From Bacilli bacterium (lineage in GTDB: Bacteria; Bacillota_I; Bacilli_A; RFN20; CAG-826): 64,000 nt of DNA. The stretch spans positions 496,001 to 560,000 of the forward strand of contig DAOKYO010000001.1 of the NCBI GenBank assembly GCA_035326105.1. Reading direction: 5' to 3'. The translations under genes were made by a program, and so were the position numbers. The notes beneath the pieces are model-generated. The model was given only the letters and a program-made list of their open reading frames with translations. It made no database searches and had not been told where the DNA came from. Shown piece by piece: positions 25,251 to 33,975 of this stretch. Position 1 is the first letter of the stretch. Every line of letters starts with the position of its first letter.

Positions 25251-25793
25251 ATGGAAAAACCGCAACCTAAACGCAAAACAAACAACTTTTTAGCTACTTT
25301 AGGATCGACACTTATGATGGCTTTTTTGGCGTGGAGTATCTATTGGGACGTAATGGATTTATCCGGTCAAATTCCAACTGCCACTTTATCATTCAATCAT
25401 GCTATGGGAGCCCTTCTTATGGAAGTATTGCTCTTACTATTAGCGGCACGTGTTTTCTTCATCAGCATTAAAAACCCACTGGTCTATGATCGTCATCTCC
25501 CTTTTATGATTTTAGTGGCGAGTCTTTTTTTCGTCTATTATCTATACTTTGTCGGAGTCAAACTTGCTTTGATGGTTCCGGGAGTTAAATTTGGCCTTTT
25601 TGCTATTTCTATGTATGGGATTATTGTTCCGATTATCCTCCTATGGTCGGATGTTTTTTCAAGCAAGAGACGGCTGGATGATTATTTTGCATATTTATAT
25701 TACCTTAAGCTTCTTAGGGAGTATGATGAATTTAGACGGATTAGTTTAGCGACGGGAAGCACCCAAAATGGAGAATCGGCGGATGAATATTAA
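25251..25793 (+). CDS. Unknown four-helix membrane protein
   Basis: A 180-residue protein with four hydrophobic segments (about 13-35, 49-70, 83-105 and 112-135) and a charged C-terminal tail with SSKRRLDDYFAYLYYLKLLREYDEF. The ATG at 25251 has a GAGGA site. I recognise no family. It overlaps the next membrane protein gene by 11 bases, so the two may form one complex. Confidence 0.78.
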   Translation: MEKPQPKRKTNNFLATLGSTLMMAFLAWSIYWDVMDLSGQIPTATLSFNHAMGALLMEVLLLLLAARVFFISIKNPLVYDRHLPFMILVASLFFVYYLYFVGVKLALMVPGVKFGLFAISMYGIIVPIILLWSDVFSSKRRLDDYFAYLYYLKLLREYDEFRRISLATGSTQNGESADEY

Positions 25794-26334
25794 AAGTAAC
25801 AAGCGCACCTATGGAGCGGCAATTATGTTTATGGTTTACTACTTTTTACGTTTGGTGCGCTTACCGTTTTTCGTCTTCGGACTTATCCGTAATTGGGGAA
25901 CGACATCACTACCGCTTATTCGGTTATTAGTTGGAATCGGCTTTTTTGTCTTTGGCGCCTACGTGGCTGCGTTGTCGATTAAGGCGATGCAATATGCGGA
26001 CGGAACGGCTAAAAAATACCAAGTTCACACGGCTTTTTTTCAAAACTATCGTACACTTTTGGTCGCCAATGTTATCGTCGCCGGTATTTACACGGCATTT
26101 AATTTTATCGTTAACATCAAAATAAGCGCCGGAGCATTTAATTTCTCTTTAGATTTACTGCCGGTTGCATTTGCGGTTGCCGGATATTATTTAGTTAACC
26201 AAGATTATAAGGAACTTCCGATGCGCTTGGAACTAGAAAAAAACATTTTCGACCACTTCCATCAAAAGAAGGAAGATGCTCCGAAAACTAAAGACGATAA
26301 AGATGAATATAAGATCGATCCAAACGACTATTAA
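25783..26334 (+). CDS. Unknown four-helix membrane protein
   Basis: A 183-residue protein with four predicted membrane segments (about 14-38, 43-67, 90-112 and 122-142) and a very acidic and lysine-rich tail that should be cytoplasmic. A GGAG site inside the preceding gene supports the ATG at 25783 over the one at 25768. No family is recognised. Its pattern of four helices plus a charged tail mirrors the preceding gene, which suggests, but does not prove, an old duplication. Confidence 0.75.
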   Translation: MNIKSNKRTYGAAIMFMVYYFLRLVRLPFFVFGLIRNWGTTSLPLIRLLVGIGFFVFGAYVAALSIKAMQYADGTAKKYQVHTAFFQNYRTLLVANVIVAGIYTAFNFIVNIKISAGAFNFSLDLLPVAFAVAGYYLVNQDYKELPMRLELEKNIFDHFHQKKEDAPKTKDDKDEYKIDPNDY

Positions 26335-26357
26335 TTAAAGAAAGAAGGATTATTGAT

Positions 26358-27269
26358 ATGCTGTCAAATAAGATTACTGATTACCCGCTTATTCATGGTT
26401 TGATGCGGGTGCAAAACCTCTCTGAGGAAGATTTGGAAAAGCTGATTAACTATGAATTGAAAGAAGGAATTGAAGTCTTGGATACGGCCGATATTTACGG
26501 TCGCGGAAAAAGCGAGGAACTAATTGGGGCGATTCTTAAAAAGAATCCTTCTTTGCGGAGCAAGATTTACATTCAAACAAAAGTCGGCATCGTCAAAGGG
26601 GATGAACCGCGTTATGATTTTTCCTATGATTATATAAAAAGCGGGGTTGAATCCTCTTTAAAACGATTGAACTGCCAATATATCGACATGCTTATTCTCC
26701 ATCGCCCCGATGCTTTGATGGAACCGGAAGAGGTCGGAAGAGCAATTAACGAACTGTATGATGAAGGAAAGATACGTCACTTTGGGGTTTCGAATATGAA
26801 TCCCTATCAAATGGAGTTAATCGCCAGTGCCGTTAAATTACCGATTGAAGTAGATCAACTTCAATTTGGCTTGATGCACACCGGGCTTATTGATGCGGGA
26901 TTAAAAGTAAATAACCACATGGAGGAAGCCGTCAGTTATGATTTAGGCACTCTTGACTACTGCCGTCTTCATCATATTACGCCTCAGGCATGGTCGCCCT
27001 TTATCGTCGGTTTCTTTGAAGATAGTTTTGTCGACAATCCCAAGTATCCGGAATTGAATAAGGAACTGGAGACTTTAGCCATCAAGAACGGAGTCAGCAA
27101 GCATGCGATTGCCATCGCTTGGATTTTGCGCCACCCGGCTCACTTTCAGGTGGTCTACGGCTCCATGAACGAACAGCACATCGCGGATATCTTAGTGGCG
27201 AGAAACATCAAACTCTCAAAAGAAGAATGGTATCGCCTTTATCGGGCAGCGGGACACGTTATTATTTAA
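26358..27269 (+). CDS. Aldo/keto reductase family oxidoreductase
   Basis: A 303-residue TIM-barrel NAD(P)H-dependent oxidoreductase. The catalytic tetrad is visible as Asp in VLDTADIYG with its Tyr (about 40-48), Lys in IQTKVGI (about 72-78) and His in LILHRPD (about 112-118). It resembles the YdhF branch, including the SPFIVGFFEDSF loop. The substrate is unknown. It ends two bases before the tail of the convergent structured RNA. Confidence 0.92.
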   Translation: MLSNKITDYPLIHGLMRVQNLSEEDLEKLINYELKEGIEVLDTADIYGRGKSEELIGAILKKNPSLRSKIYIQTKVGIVKGDEPRYDFSYDYIKSGVESSLKRLNCQYIDMLILHRPDALMEPEEVGRAINELYDEGKIRHFGVSNMNPYQMELIASAVKLPIEVDQLQFGLMHTGLIDAGLKVNNHMEEAVSYDLGTLDYCRLHHITPQAWSPFIVGFFEDSFVDNPKYPELNKELETLAIKNGVSKHAIAIAWILRHPAHFQVVYGSMNEQHIADILVARNIKLSKEEWYRLYRAAGHVII

Positions 27270-27271
27270 TA

Positions 27272-27502
27272 AAAAAAACCCCGTCATAGACGGGGCACTG
27301 GCACAAACTCCAAAGAGCCTTTTCAGCCTGCGGGCGACGGCAGAATCTGATAGTGCGTGCCTATCACATAGTTGCGGCTTCAGGGTGATCAAGTCCCGAA
27401 GGTTAAACCTTTTTCATCTGTTTAACAAGGCATAAAGCCTGAGACCATAGGCCAGCGTGACGCCCATTCTGACCTCGGCTACTAAGCAGCTTACTTAGTA
27501 TG
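27272..27502 (-). ncRNA. Structured RNA of unassigned family with its own promoter and terminator
   Basis: A 230-nt minus-strand transcript is predicted. The promoter upstream is TTGCCA-17-TAATAT. It ends in a GC-rich terminator (CCCCGTC/GACGGGG, 27279-27285 with 27289-27295) followed by eight U. Local hairpins are 27481-27486 with 27494-27499, 27428-27431 with 27437-27440, 27402-27408 with 27420-27426, and 27348-27353 with 27361-27366. No long open frame exists. I could not match it to tmRNA (no CCA end, no tag frame), RNase P RNA (no GAGGAAAGUCC block) or SRP RNA. Confidence 0.75.
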
Positions 27503-27507
27503 CGAGT

Positions 27508-27536
27508 ATATTAGCAAAGTTCTTTTTTATTGGCAA
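27508..27536 (-). promoter_or_regulatory. Promoter of the structured RNA
   Basis: On the minus strand TTGCCA (27531-27536) and TAATAT (27508-27513) are spaced exactly 17 bases. The region on either side is very AT-rich. Confidence 0.7.
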
Positions 27537-27674
27537 CACTTTTTTTAATATTATTTATTCTTAAGTTATTATCAGGGCAATAAATACCATAAAACGATTA
27601 TTTATTGCCTTTTTTAATGGCAGAAAATATAAAATTAAGTATTCTTTTTTTGTTTTTGCATTAAAAGGTATTCA

Positions 27675-27704
27675 TTTACCGACTGATTTTTATGCTAATA
27701 TAAT
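27675..27704 (+). promoter_or_regulatory. Promoter of the ASCH-domain gene
   Basis: TTTACC (27675-27680) and a perfect TATAAT (27699-27704) are spaced 18 bases. The -10 box runs directly into the GGGAGAGGA ribosome site. Confidence 0.5.
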
Positions 27705-27722
27705 ATGGGAGAGGATTTGAAT

Positions 27723-28070
27723 ATGCATCATTTCATGAACTTACAAGGCGGCCCATTTGAGAAGATCTTAAGCGGACAGAAGACAATTGAAATTCGTTGT
27801 TATGATGAAAAAAGACGTCAGATAAAGGTTGGTGATACCATCACCTTTACCCGGGAACCCGATCATTTTAATCAATCGATGATGGTGGAAGTGGTCAGTC
27901 TATATCCATTTCCAAATTTTAAAGCCCTATTTAAAGCATTCCCCCCGGAAAAATTTGGCTATATGGCAACCGATTCGATAGAAAAAATGCTCAAAGGAAT
28001 CTACATGATTTATTCGCCGGAACGCGAGCAAAGAGAAGGGGTTCTCGGAATCGAAATTAAACTTCTTTAA
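27723..28070 (+). CDS. ASCH-domain protein
   Basis: A 115-residue single-domain protein of the ASCH/PUA-like fold. It shows the signature GGPFEKILSGQKTIEIRCYDEKRR, spread over residues 9-32, then the GD turn in VGDTITFTR. ASCH domains bind RNA or modified nucleosides, and some are nucleases or amidohydrolases. The ATG at 27723 is preferred over 27705 because the GAGAGGA site lies between them. Confidence 0.85.
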   Translation: MHHFMNLQGGPFEKILSGQKTIEIRCYDEKRRQIKVGDTITFTREPDHFNQSMMVEVVSLYPFPNFKALFKAFPPEKFGYMATDSIEKMLKGIYMIYSPEREQREGVLGIEIKLL

Positions 28071-28116
28071 TTTATTGACGTTTCCTCCTATAATGGGTGG
28101 GTAATGTGAGGTTATT

Positions 28117-28425
28117 ATGGCGCGTTTACTTTTTTTGTCTTTATCATCAACGATAACTTTTATCGCTCTTGGAGTGCTGATTTTAGTTTATCTGGTCTAT
28201 TATTTTATCTTTAAAAAATATCAAATTATGATTCATACGGACAGTGAAAATTATTTGATTCTTTGGCTTCGTCATGGACAACCGATTGACGTCACTAAAG
28301 CAATTGGCTTTCCGCAGGATAAAAAGGTGGCGGGCCTATATGAGAATCGTATTTTTTCTTTACCTTTTTCATTGGTAAAAATGCCGCGTCATCACCTTCA
28401 TATTTTTATAAAGTGGGCAGAATAA
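28117..28425 (+). CDS. Small unknown protein with one membrane helix
   Basis: A 102-residue protein with a single N-terminal transmembrane segment (about 12-33) followed by a 65-residue soluble domain containing LILWLRHGQPIDVTKAIGFPQDKKVAGL. A GTGAGG site precedes the ATG, and it ends one base before the pseudouridine synthase gene. No family is recognised. Confidence 0.72.
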   Translation: MARLLFLSLSSTITFIALGVLILVYLVYYFIFKKYQIMIHTDSENYLILWLRHGQPIDVTKAIGFPQDKKVAGLYENRIFSLPFSLVKMPRHHLHIFIKWAE

Positions 28426-28426
28426 T

Positions 28427-29422
28427 ATGGCTCAAAGAATCGTCCAGTCGTTTAAAAAAGTAAAAAACAAAAAATCCCGCAGCACGAAAAGAAGTGAGCG
28501 TGAATTTGTAAAGCGCGGAGCGGAAGAAAGAAAACGGCCCGTTCGGGTTACACCTCCGCTTTTTAGCTTTGGGGTGAAGGAAGAAAACACGCTTTTAGCC
28601 TTTTTGATGCTTAAACTTCCCAAATTTGGCCGCAACAAAATTAAAGGATATCTTTCACGCCGGCAAATCCTTGTTAACGGAGCGCCGGTGACGCAATTTG
28701 ATTTTCCCTTATCCAGCAGGGATGAGGTTTCGATTGAAGCGCGCTCACAAAAGACCTTAAAGACGCAGAAACTAGATGTGATATATGAAGATGATGAACT
28801 GATAGCAATCAATAAGCCGCATGGTCTTCTTTCGGTTGCATCCGATAAAGAAAAGGGCATTACCGCCTATCGTTTACTGAGTGATTATATAAAAGATCGG
28901 GATAAGCATGCACGAATATATGTTGTCCATCGAATTGATAAGGAAACAAGCGGAGTGCTTCTTTTTGCCAAAAATGAAGCGATAAAAGATGAATTACAGA
29001 AAAATTGGAATGATATCGTCAAAAAACGTGGATACTATGCGATTACTTCGGGGGTTCCTTCTAAAAAAGAAGATACCTTGAAAAATTTTCTTTTTAAGAA
29101 TGCAACTAATCTGATGTATGTAGGCCATAAGTCAGAGACGACCGTTTTAGCGATAACTCATTATCAAGTCATCAGGTCCAACGAAAACTACGCTTTATTG
29201 GATATCGATATTGATACTGGGAAGAAAAATCAAATCCGCGTCCAAATGAAGCATGCCGGTTATCCTCTGATCGGCGATGATAAGTATGATAATAAGGATA
29301 ATCCTTTGCATCGCTTGGGTCTTCATGCCTATGAGCTTGATCTTATTCATCCGATCACGAACAAAAAAATTAAGATTGTGGCTAGGATGCCAAAAGAGTT
29401 TGAAGATTTTTTAAAGAATTAA
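28427..29422 (+). CDS. RluA/RluD-family pseudouridine synthase
   Basis: A 331-residue RNA pseudouridine synthase. After a Lys/Arg-rich N-terminal tail of about 45 residues comes an S4 RNA-binding domain (about 55-110), then the catalytic domain with HRIDKETSGVLLFAK (catalytic Asp near 170) and the C-terminal KNQIRVQMKHAGYPLIGDDKY block. It should modify uridines in rRNA or tRNA. The exact site cannot be assigned. Confidence 0.9.
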   Translation: MAQRIVQSFKKVKNKKSRSTKRSEREFVKRGAEERKRPVRVTPPLFSFGVKEENTLLAFLMLKLPKFGRNKIKGYLSRRQILVNGAPVTQFDFPLSSRDEVSIEARSQKTLKTQKLDVIYEDDELIAINKPHGLLSVASDKEKGITAYRLLSDYIKDRDKHARIYVVHRIDKETSGVLLFAKNEAIKDELQKNWNDIVKKRGYYAITSGVPSKKEDTLKNFLFKNATNLMYVGHKSETTVLAITHYQVIRSNENYALLDIDIDTGKKNQIRVQMKHAGYPLIGDDKYDNKDNPLHRLGLHAYELDLIHPITNKKIKIVARMPKEFEDFLKN

Positions 29423-29470
29423 ATTTGTTGGTCCAGTAATATTGTTTTTCTTAACATATGAAGCCAGATT

Positions 29471-29515
29471 ACATTTGGGAAAAATGAAATAATCTATTTC
29501 CCAAGTGTTTTTTTT
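29471..29515 (+). terminator. Intrinsic terminator between the pseudouridine synthase and the CRISPR locus
   Basis: A 12-bp stem with one G-U pair (29471-29482 with 29497-29508) is followed by eight T. It insulates the CRISPR-Cas operon from the upstream gene. Confidence 0.88.
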
Positions 29516-29517
29516 GT

Positions 29518-29523
29518 TATAAT
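29518..29523 (+). promoter_or_regulatory. Candidate cas9 operon -10 box
   Basis: A perfect TATAAT lies directly after the upstream terminator on the cas9 strand. The -35 region overlaps the terminator stem and is weak. Starting here would give a leader of about 165 bases that is antisense to the whole tracrRNA. Confidence 0.45.
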
Positions 29524-29545
29524 TTAGGTAAAGAAAATGGGACAA

Positions 29546-29657
29546 CAAAAAAATCTCGCCGAAGCGAGATAAATTCGCACACTGCGAACTAGTAATAACT
29601 AGCGATGAGAATATGTCTTTCGACAAATTTTTATTTGAACTCGTGTGTTATTTGACA
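29546..29657 (-). ncRNA. tracrRNA of the type II-A system
   Basis: On the minus strand the 5' part GTCAAATAACACA (about 29656-29644) pairs over 12 bp with the UGUGUUAUUUGA of the CRISPR repeat. After an internal loop a second block UCAAAU pairs with the repeat start GUUUGA. A nexus-like hairpin UGUC-GAAA-GACA (29614-29625), a CUAGU/ACUAG hairpin (29589-29602) and a UUCGCA/UGCGAA hairpin (29574-29588) follow. A UUCG-capped terminator (29553-29570) with seven U ends it. This is the standard repeat:anti-repeat, nexus and terminal hairpin order, antisense and upstream of cas9 as in Streptococcus pyogenes. Confidence 0.93.
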
Positions 29658-29694
29658 ATCCCATTTTAGATAAATGAAAGGGATTTGTCAAATA
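29649..29694. repeat. Inverted repeat covering the tracrRNA promoter and the cas9 ribosome site
   Basis: A 14-bp inverted repeat with one bulged T (29649-29662 with 29680-29694) and a 17-base loop. In cas9 mRNA the right arm contains GGGA of the ribosome site and the A of the start codon. In DNA the left arm covers the tracrRNA start and the right arm its -35 box. Confidence 0.8.
29663..29691 (-). promoter_or_regulatory. tracrRNA promoter
   Basis: On the minus strand a perfect TTGACA (29686-29691) and TAAAAT (29663-29668) are spaced 17 bases. Transcription would start near 29656, at the first base of the anti-repeat. The -35 box lies 3 bases from the cas9 ATG. Confidence 0.88.
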
Positions 29695-32600
29695 TGGAAA
29701 AAGAAGAATATTATTTGGGCCTAGATATTGGAACTAATTCTGTCGGGTGGGCGGCGACGAATAAAGAATATAAATTAATACGGGCCAAAGGCGAAAACCT
29801 TTGGGGTGCATACTTATTTGATGAGGCATCAACTGCGGAAAAAAGGCGCTTAGCCCGTGGTCAAAGAAGAAGATTGGCAAGGCAGCACGCGCGTATCAAT
29901 CGTTTGCAAGCGTTATTTGCCCCCCTAATTTTTCCGCTTGATCCGAATTTTTTCATTCGCTTAAATAACAGCCGACTATATTTGGAGGATAAGGATGACC
30001 GGGTTAAAAGCAAATATGCATTATTTGCCGATAAAAATTTCACTGACTTTGATTTCCATCATAAATATAAAACAATATACCATCTTCAAAAGGCATTGCT
30101 GACCGAAGATAGAAAATTTGATATTCGCGAAATATACCTGGCTTTACATCATTTAGTGAAGTATCGCGGACATTTTCTTATGGAGGGTCAGAATTTTGAT
30201 AATCAGCAAGATTTGGAGTCCATAGCCAATTTGGCTGAGGAGATTAATATATTTTATGAAGAAAACTTTTCTGATTTTGGAGCGCCAATTATCATTGAGA
30301 ATATAAGCGATATAATCATAAAAATGACGAGCAACCGAGGCGTTTCTAAGACATCTGAAGCCTTGGCGCCATTTTTTCATTTAGAAGGTTGCAGTAAAGA
30401 AAAAAAGGATTTCATCAAAGCCGTTATTGGATTGCTAGCGGGCGCAAAAGAGAAGATTTCGCACTTATTACCTGGAGAAGAAATTGACGAAGATGTAGAT
30501 AAGATTTCCTTTTCCGACAGTGATTTTGATGAGGAAAAGGCTCCGTTATTCGCTGGATTACTGGGAGATAATTTTTTTCCAATCGAGGGTCTACGCAAAA
30601 TCTATAGTTACGCGACAATGAAAAAAATAATGGGAGAATCCAACTATGTCGCGGAAGCCATGGTTGAGCGTTATGAAGGGCACAAAGGCCAACTGGATAA
30701 ATTTAAAAAATTTATTAAAAAATATTTTTCTCACGAAGATTACATAAAAATGTTTAGGGTTTTTAATGACAAAGAAAATAATTATCCGCGCTATATCGGA
30801 ATGAGTAAAACCCAAAAACTGAAGCATACGGGTAGTCACTGTAGTTTGGATGATTTTTATACTTATGTTAAAAACCTGCTTACCAGTAAAGAAAGTTCAG
30901 ATCCGGTCTTTATCGAAACCAGGGATTCTATTTTAGGTTTATTGGACAAAAATAATCCAGAATTTTTATTAAAGATAAATAATCGGGACAATGCCTCGCT
31001 TCCTTATCAACTTAATGTCATCGAGGCACGGCAAATAATTAAAAATCAATCCAAGTATTATACTGAATTACTCGTTGAATCTAAGGATAGCAACCAATCA
31101 ATTTTAGACCGGGTTATTACCCTTATTGAATTCAAAATACCCTATTATGTCGGACCGATTAATGACCAGCATAAGGGAAAAAAGAATGGATTCGCCTGGT
31201 TGGTGCGAAAGCCAGGTAAAGAAAAGGAACAAATTAATCCTTATAATATTGATGAAATTGTTGACTATGGCGCTACTCAAACCGAGTTTATTCGCCGAAT
31301 GACCAACAAGTGCACATATCTACATGAAGAAGATGTATTGCCCGTGAACTCGTTACTATATCGTGAATATGATCTATTGAATCATATAAACACAATTACC
31401 GTCAATAATATTAGATTAAGCGATGAACAGAAGCACCTTATTCTTTCGGAAATTGAAAACAAAAAAAATCTTACTCCCAAGCAAATCAAGAAAATGTTGG
31501 AAAGTATGCATCCGGGAACCGAAGTTGTTATTGGCGGAATTGATGAAGAAGAAAAACTTTCCGCTGGCTCAATTTACGATTTTAAATCAATTCTTGGCGA
31601 AAAATTTGCTGGGGCGAAGAAGGAAATTGAAGATGTTATTCTTTGGCTTACCGTCTTTGATGATAAGGAAACGGTTAGAAGAAAAATTAGAGAAAACTAC
31701 TCTAATGTTTTTAGCGAAGAAGATATTAAAAGAATGGCGCGATTAAATTACCAGGGCTGGGGTCGCTTTTCGCAACAATTGCTAATTGGGCCAGATTTTA
31801 TCGTTCATGACGAACAAGGAGAAGTTACTTCTATTTTGCAGCTACTTCGTGCTACAAGTAAAAATTTTATGGAGATTATAAATGATGAACGGTATGGAAT
31901 TGCTCAAGCCATTCAAGCATACAATAATCAAGATGGTAGTGAGAGAGATAGCGTCCAAAATTTGATTGATGAGTCCTATGTTTCGCCGATGGTAAAAAGA
32001 GCGACACATAATGCCATAAAACTGGTGGAAGAAATAGCTTCTATAAAGAAAAATCCACCGACCAAAATTTTTGTTGAAGTCACTAGAGGTGAAGATAAAA
32101 AGAAAAAAGGTAAAAAAACAACTTCACGGAAAAATCAGTTATTGGAATTATGGAAGGCATCCAGAAAGGACATTATCGCTTTTAATAATGATGTTTTAAG
32201 TAACCAAAACCACAAGATAGATTACGAGGCTAAAATTAGTGATATAAATGAAAAGACGGAACGAGATTTTCGGAGCGACCGCTTATTTTTATACTACCTG
32301 CAGTTTGGACTATGTATGTATACAGGGGAACCAATTGATTTATCAAGACTAAATACAGATTTATATGATATCGATCATATTTATCCCCAATCAAAAATAA
32401 AAGATGACAGCATCAATAATCGCGTCTTGGTTAAACGGATTGCAAACTCTGACAAAGGGGATGTTTATCCGATAAAACCGGAAGTTCAATTAAAGATGAA
32501 ACCTCTTTGGAACTATTTAAAAAAGTCGAAATTGATCAGCGAGGAAAAATATGAGCGATTAACGAGAACCACGCATCTTTCAGAAGATGAAATGGCGAGT

Positions 32601-33956
32601 TTTATTAACCGACAAGTCGTTTCTACCTCGCAATCGATTAAATTAGTTGCCGATATTATCAAGAAACTTTATCCAAATACCAAGGTTGTATACTCCAAAG
32701 CGAGTAATGTTTCTTCATTTAGAAGAGACTTTGACTTAGTTAAAGTTCGCGAGATCAATGACCTTCATCATGCGATGGATGCTTATCTCAATATTGTTGT
32801 TGGCAATGCCTATGACACAAAATATACGAGGAACTTTGTTCGGGAACGCAACTTCTATGAAACTTTGAACTTCGCCGATTTGTTTAAATTTAATATTAAA
32901 AATGCGTGGGTTAGTGGGGATAATGGAACGATTACAACCATTAAAGAGGTAAATCGTAAGATTTCGTCGGCAAAAGTGGTTAAGAAAACAATGGTTCGTT
33001 TTTCAGATGGCGATGGAAAAGGCTTTTATAACTTAAAATTATCGCCTAAAGGAAACGACTTATTTCCATCGAAAACGGATGCGGATAATCCGTTGTCCAA
33101 TACCGAGAAGTATGGGGGGTATACAGGTAAGAATAATTCATTCTTTACCCTCGCTGAATATGAAAAAAAAGGAAGTAAAAAACGCATACTTGTCGGCGTG
33201 CCAATCATTTATGCAAAAGAGGCATTAGAAAATGATGAGTACTTAAGGCACACTGTTTTGGAAGGCTACTATGGCCTTAATAATCCGGTTATTATAAGAA
33301 AATGTATACCATTTCATTCGAGACTAATTGTTAACGGGATGCCAACATACTTAGCTGGGACATCAGGAGTTCGGCTTGTTTTGCACAACGGCGTTCAGTT
33401 GCTATTAAATAGCGAGACGGCCCAATATGTTAAAAATTTAGGGAAACTTATAAGACTTTATACGGGCGACAAACCGGAAAGCATTGCGGAATACTTTCAA
33501 AGTAAAAACGAGATTGTACTGAATGAAGTCATAGATTCGATTACCGGAGAAATTAAAACTAAACCTTCATATATTACCAAAAAGAGAAACGTAGAAGTTT
33601 ATGACATTTTAACTCAAAAATATGATTTGCCGATTTTTAAAGGCACAAATCATCATAATTATTTTGAGAAATTGGTCGCCGGTAAAGAAAATTTTGTTGG
33701 CTTGAATATTTATAATCAAGCCAAAGCCATTTTGGAAATAATTAAAACGCTTCAAGCAAAAAGTAATGCAGGAGACTTATCATTGATTAAGGAAAAGTCA
33801 TCTGCAGAAGACAAAAATTTATCCACAGAAGATAAAAAGAAAAAAAAGATGCATGGATTAGAGATAAGAATTTCAATGAATATTAGTTATGATTTGGATC
33901 TTGTAACAGACTCTCCAACGGGGTTATTTTCCTATAAAATCCGATTGAGTAAGTAA
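29694..33956 (+). CDS. cas9: CRISPR-associated endonuclease Cas9 (type II-A)
   Basis: A 1420-residue RNA-guided DNA nuclease. RuvC-I is LGLDIGTNSVGW with catalytic Asp 11. The Arg-rich bridge helix RRLARGQRRRLARQHARINR lies near residues 55-75. RuvC-II is IFVEVTRGED with Glu 795. The HNH motif YDIDHIYPQS has its catalytic His at 895. RuvC-III is HHAMDAYLN with Asp 1029. All nuclease residues are present, so it should be active. The ATG at 29694 is chosen over a TTG at 29685 because AAAGGGA lies 10 bases upstream of the ATG but only a base from the TTG. The gene heads a cas9-cas1-cas2-csn2 operon. Confidence 0.97.
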   Translation: MEKEEYYLGLDIGTNSVGWAATNKEYKLIRAKGENLWGAYLFDEASTAEKRRLARGQRRRLARQHARINRLQALFAPLIFPLDPNFFIRLNNSRLYLEDKDDRVKSKYALFADKNFTDFDFHHKYKTIYHLQKALLTEDRKFDIREIYLALHHLVKYRGHFLMEGQNFDNQQDLESIANLAEEINIFYEENFSDFGAPIIIENISDIIIKMTSNRGVSKTSEALAPFFHLEGCSKEKKDFIKAVIGLLAGAKEKISHLLPGEEIDEDVDKISFSDSDFDEEKAPLFAGLLGDNFFPIEGLRKIYSYATMKKIMGESNYVAEAMVERYEGHKGQLDKFKKFIKKYFSHEDYIKMFRVFNDKENNYPRYIGMSKTQKLKHTGSHCSLDDFYTYVKNLLTSKESSDPVFIETRDSILGLLDKNNPEFLLKINNRDNASLPYQLNVIEARQIIKNQSKYYTELLVESKDSNQSILDRVITLIEFKIPYYVGPINDQHKGKKNGFAWLVRKPGKEKEQINPYNIDEIVDYGATQTEFIRRMTNKCTYLHEEDVLPVNSLLYREYDLLNHINTITVNNIRLSDEQKHLILSEIENKKNLTPKQIKKMLESMHPGTEVVIGGIDEEEKLSAGSIYDFKSILGEKFAGAKKEIEDVILWLTVFDDKETVRRKIRENYSNVFSEEDIKRMARLNYQGWGRFSQQLLIGPDFIVHDEQGEVTSILQLLRATSKNFMEIINDERYGIAQAIQAYNNQDGSERDSVQNLIDESYVSPMVKRATHNAIKLVEEIASIKKNPPTKIFVEVTRGEDKKKKGKKTTSRKNQLLELWKASRKDIIAFNNDVLSNQNHKIDYEAKISDINEKTERDFRSDRLFLYYLQFGLCMYTGEPIDLSRLNTDLYDIDHIYPQSKIKDDSINNRVLVKRIANSDKGDVYPIKPEVQLKMKPLWNYLKKSKLISEEKYERLTRTTHLSEDEMASFINRQVVSTSQSIKLVADIIKKLYPNTKVVYSKASNVSSFRRDFDLVKVREINDLHHAMDAYLNIVVGNAYDTKYTRNFVRERNFYETLNFADLFKFNIKNAWVSGDNGTITTIKEVNRKISSAKVVKKTMVRFSDGDGKGFYNLKLSPKGNDLFPSKTDADNPLSNTEKYGGYTGKNNSFFTLAEYEKKGSKKRILVGVPIIYAKEALENDEYLRHTVLEGYYGLNNPVIIRKCIPFHSRLIVNGMPTYLAGTSGVRLVLHNGVQLLLNSETAQYVKNLGKLIRLYTGDKPESIAEYFQSKNEIVLNEVIDSITGEIKTKPSYITKKRNVEVYDILTQKYDLPIFKGTNHHNYFEKLVAGKENFVGLNIYNQAKAILEIIKTLQAKSNAGDLSLIKEKSSAEDKNLSTEDKKKKKMHGLEIRISMNISYDLDLVTDSPTGLFSYKIRLSK

Positions 33957-33975
33957 GAAGGTAAAATTACTTTTA

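Noticed and set aside
27440..27475. Possible cobalamin-riboswitch (B12 box) resemblance on the plus strand
   Set aside because: The AGCC...GAGACC...GGCC similarity is partial, the spacing is wrong, and promoter and terminator place the transcript on the other strand.
29660..29740. A long tracrRNA form acting as a natural single guide, as in Streptococcus pyogenes
   Set aside because: The region upstream of the tracrRNA promoter can mimic only the upper part of the repeat stem. The lower GUUUGA part and a guide matching the cas9 promoter are not visible, so the claim is not supported.
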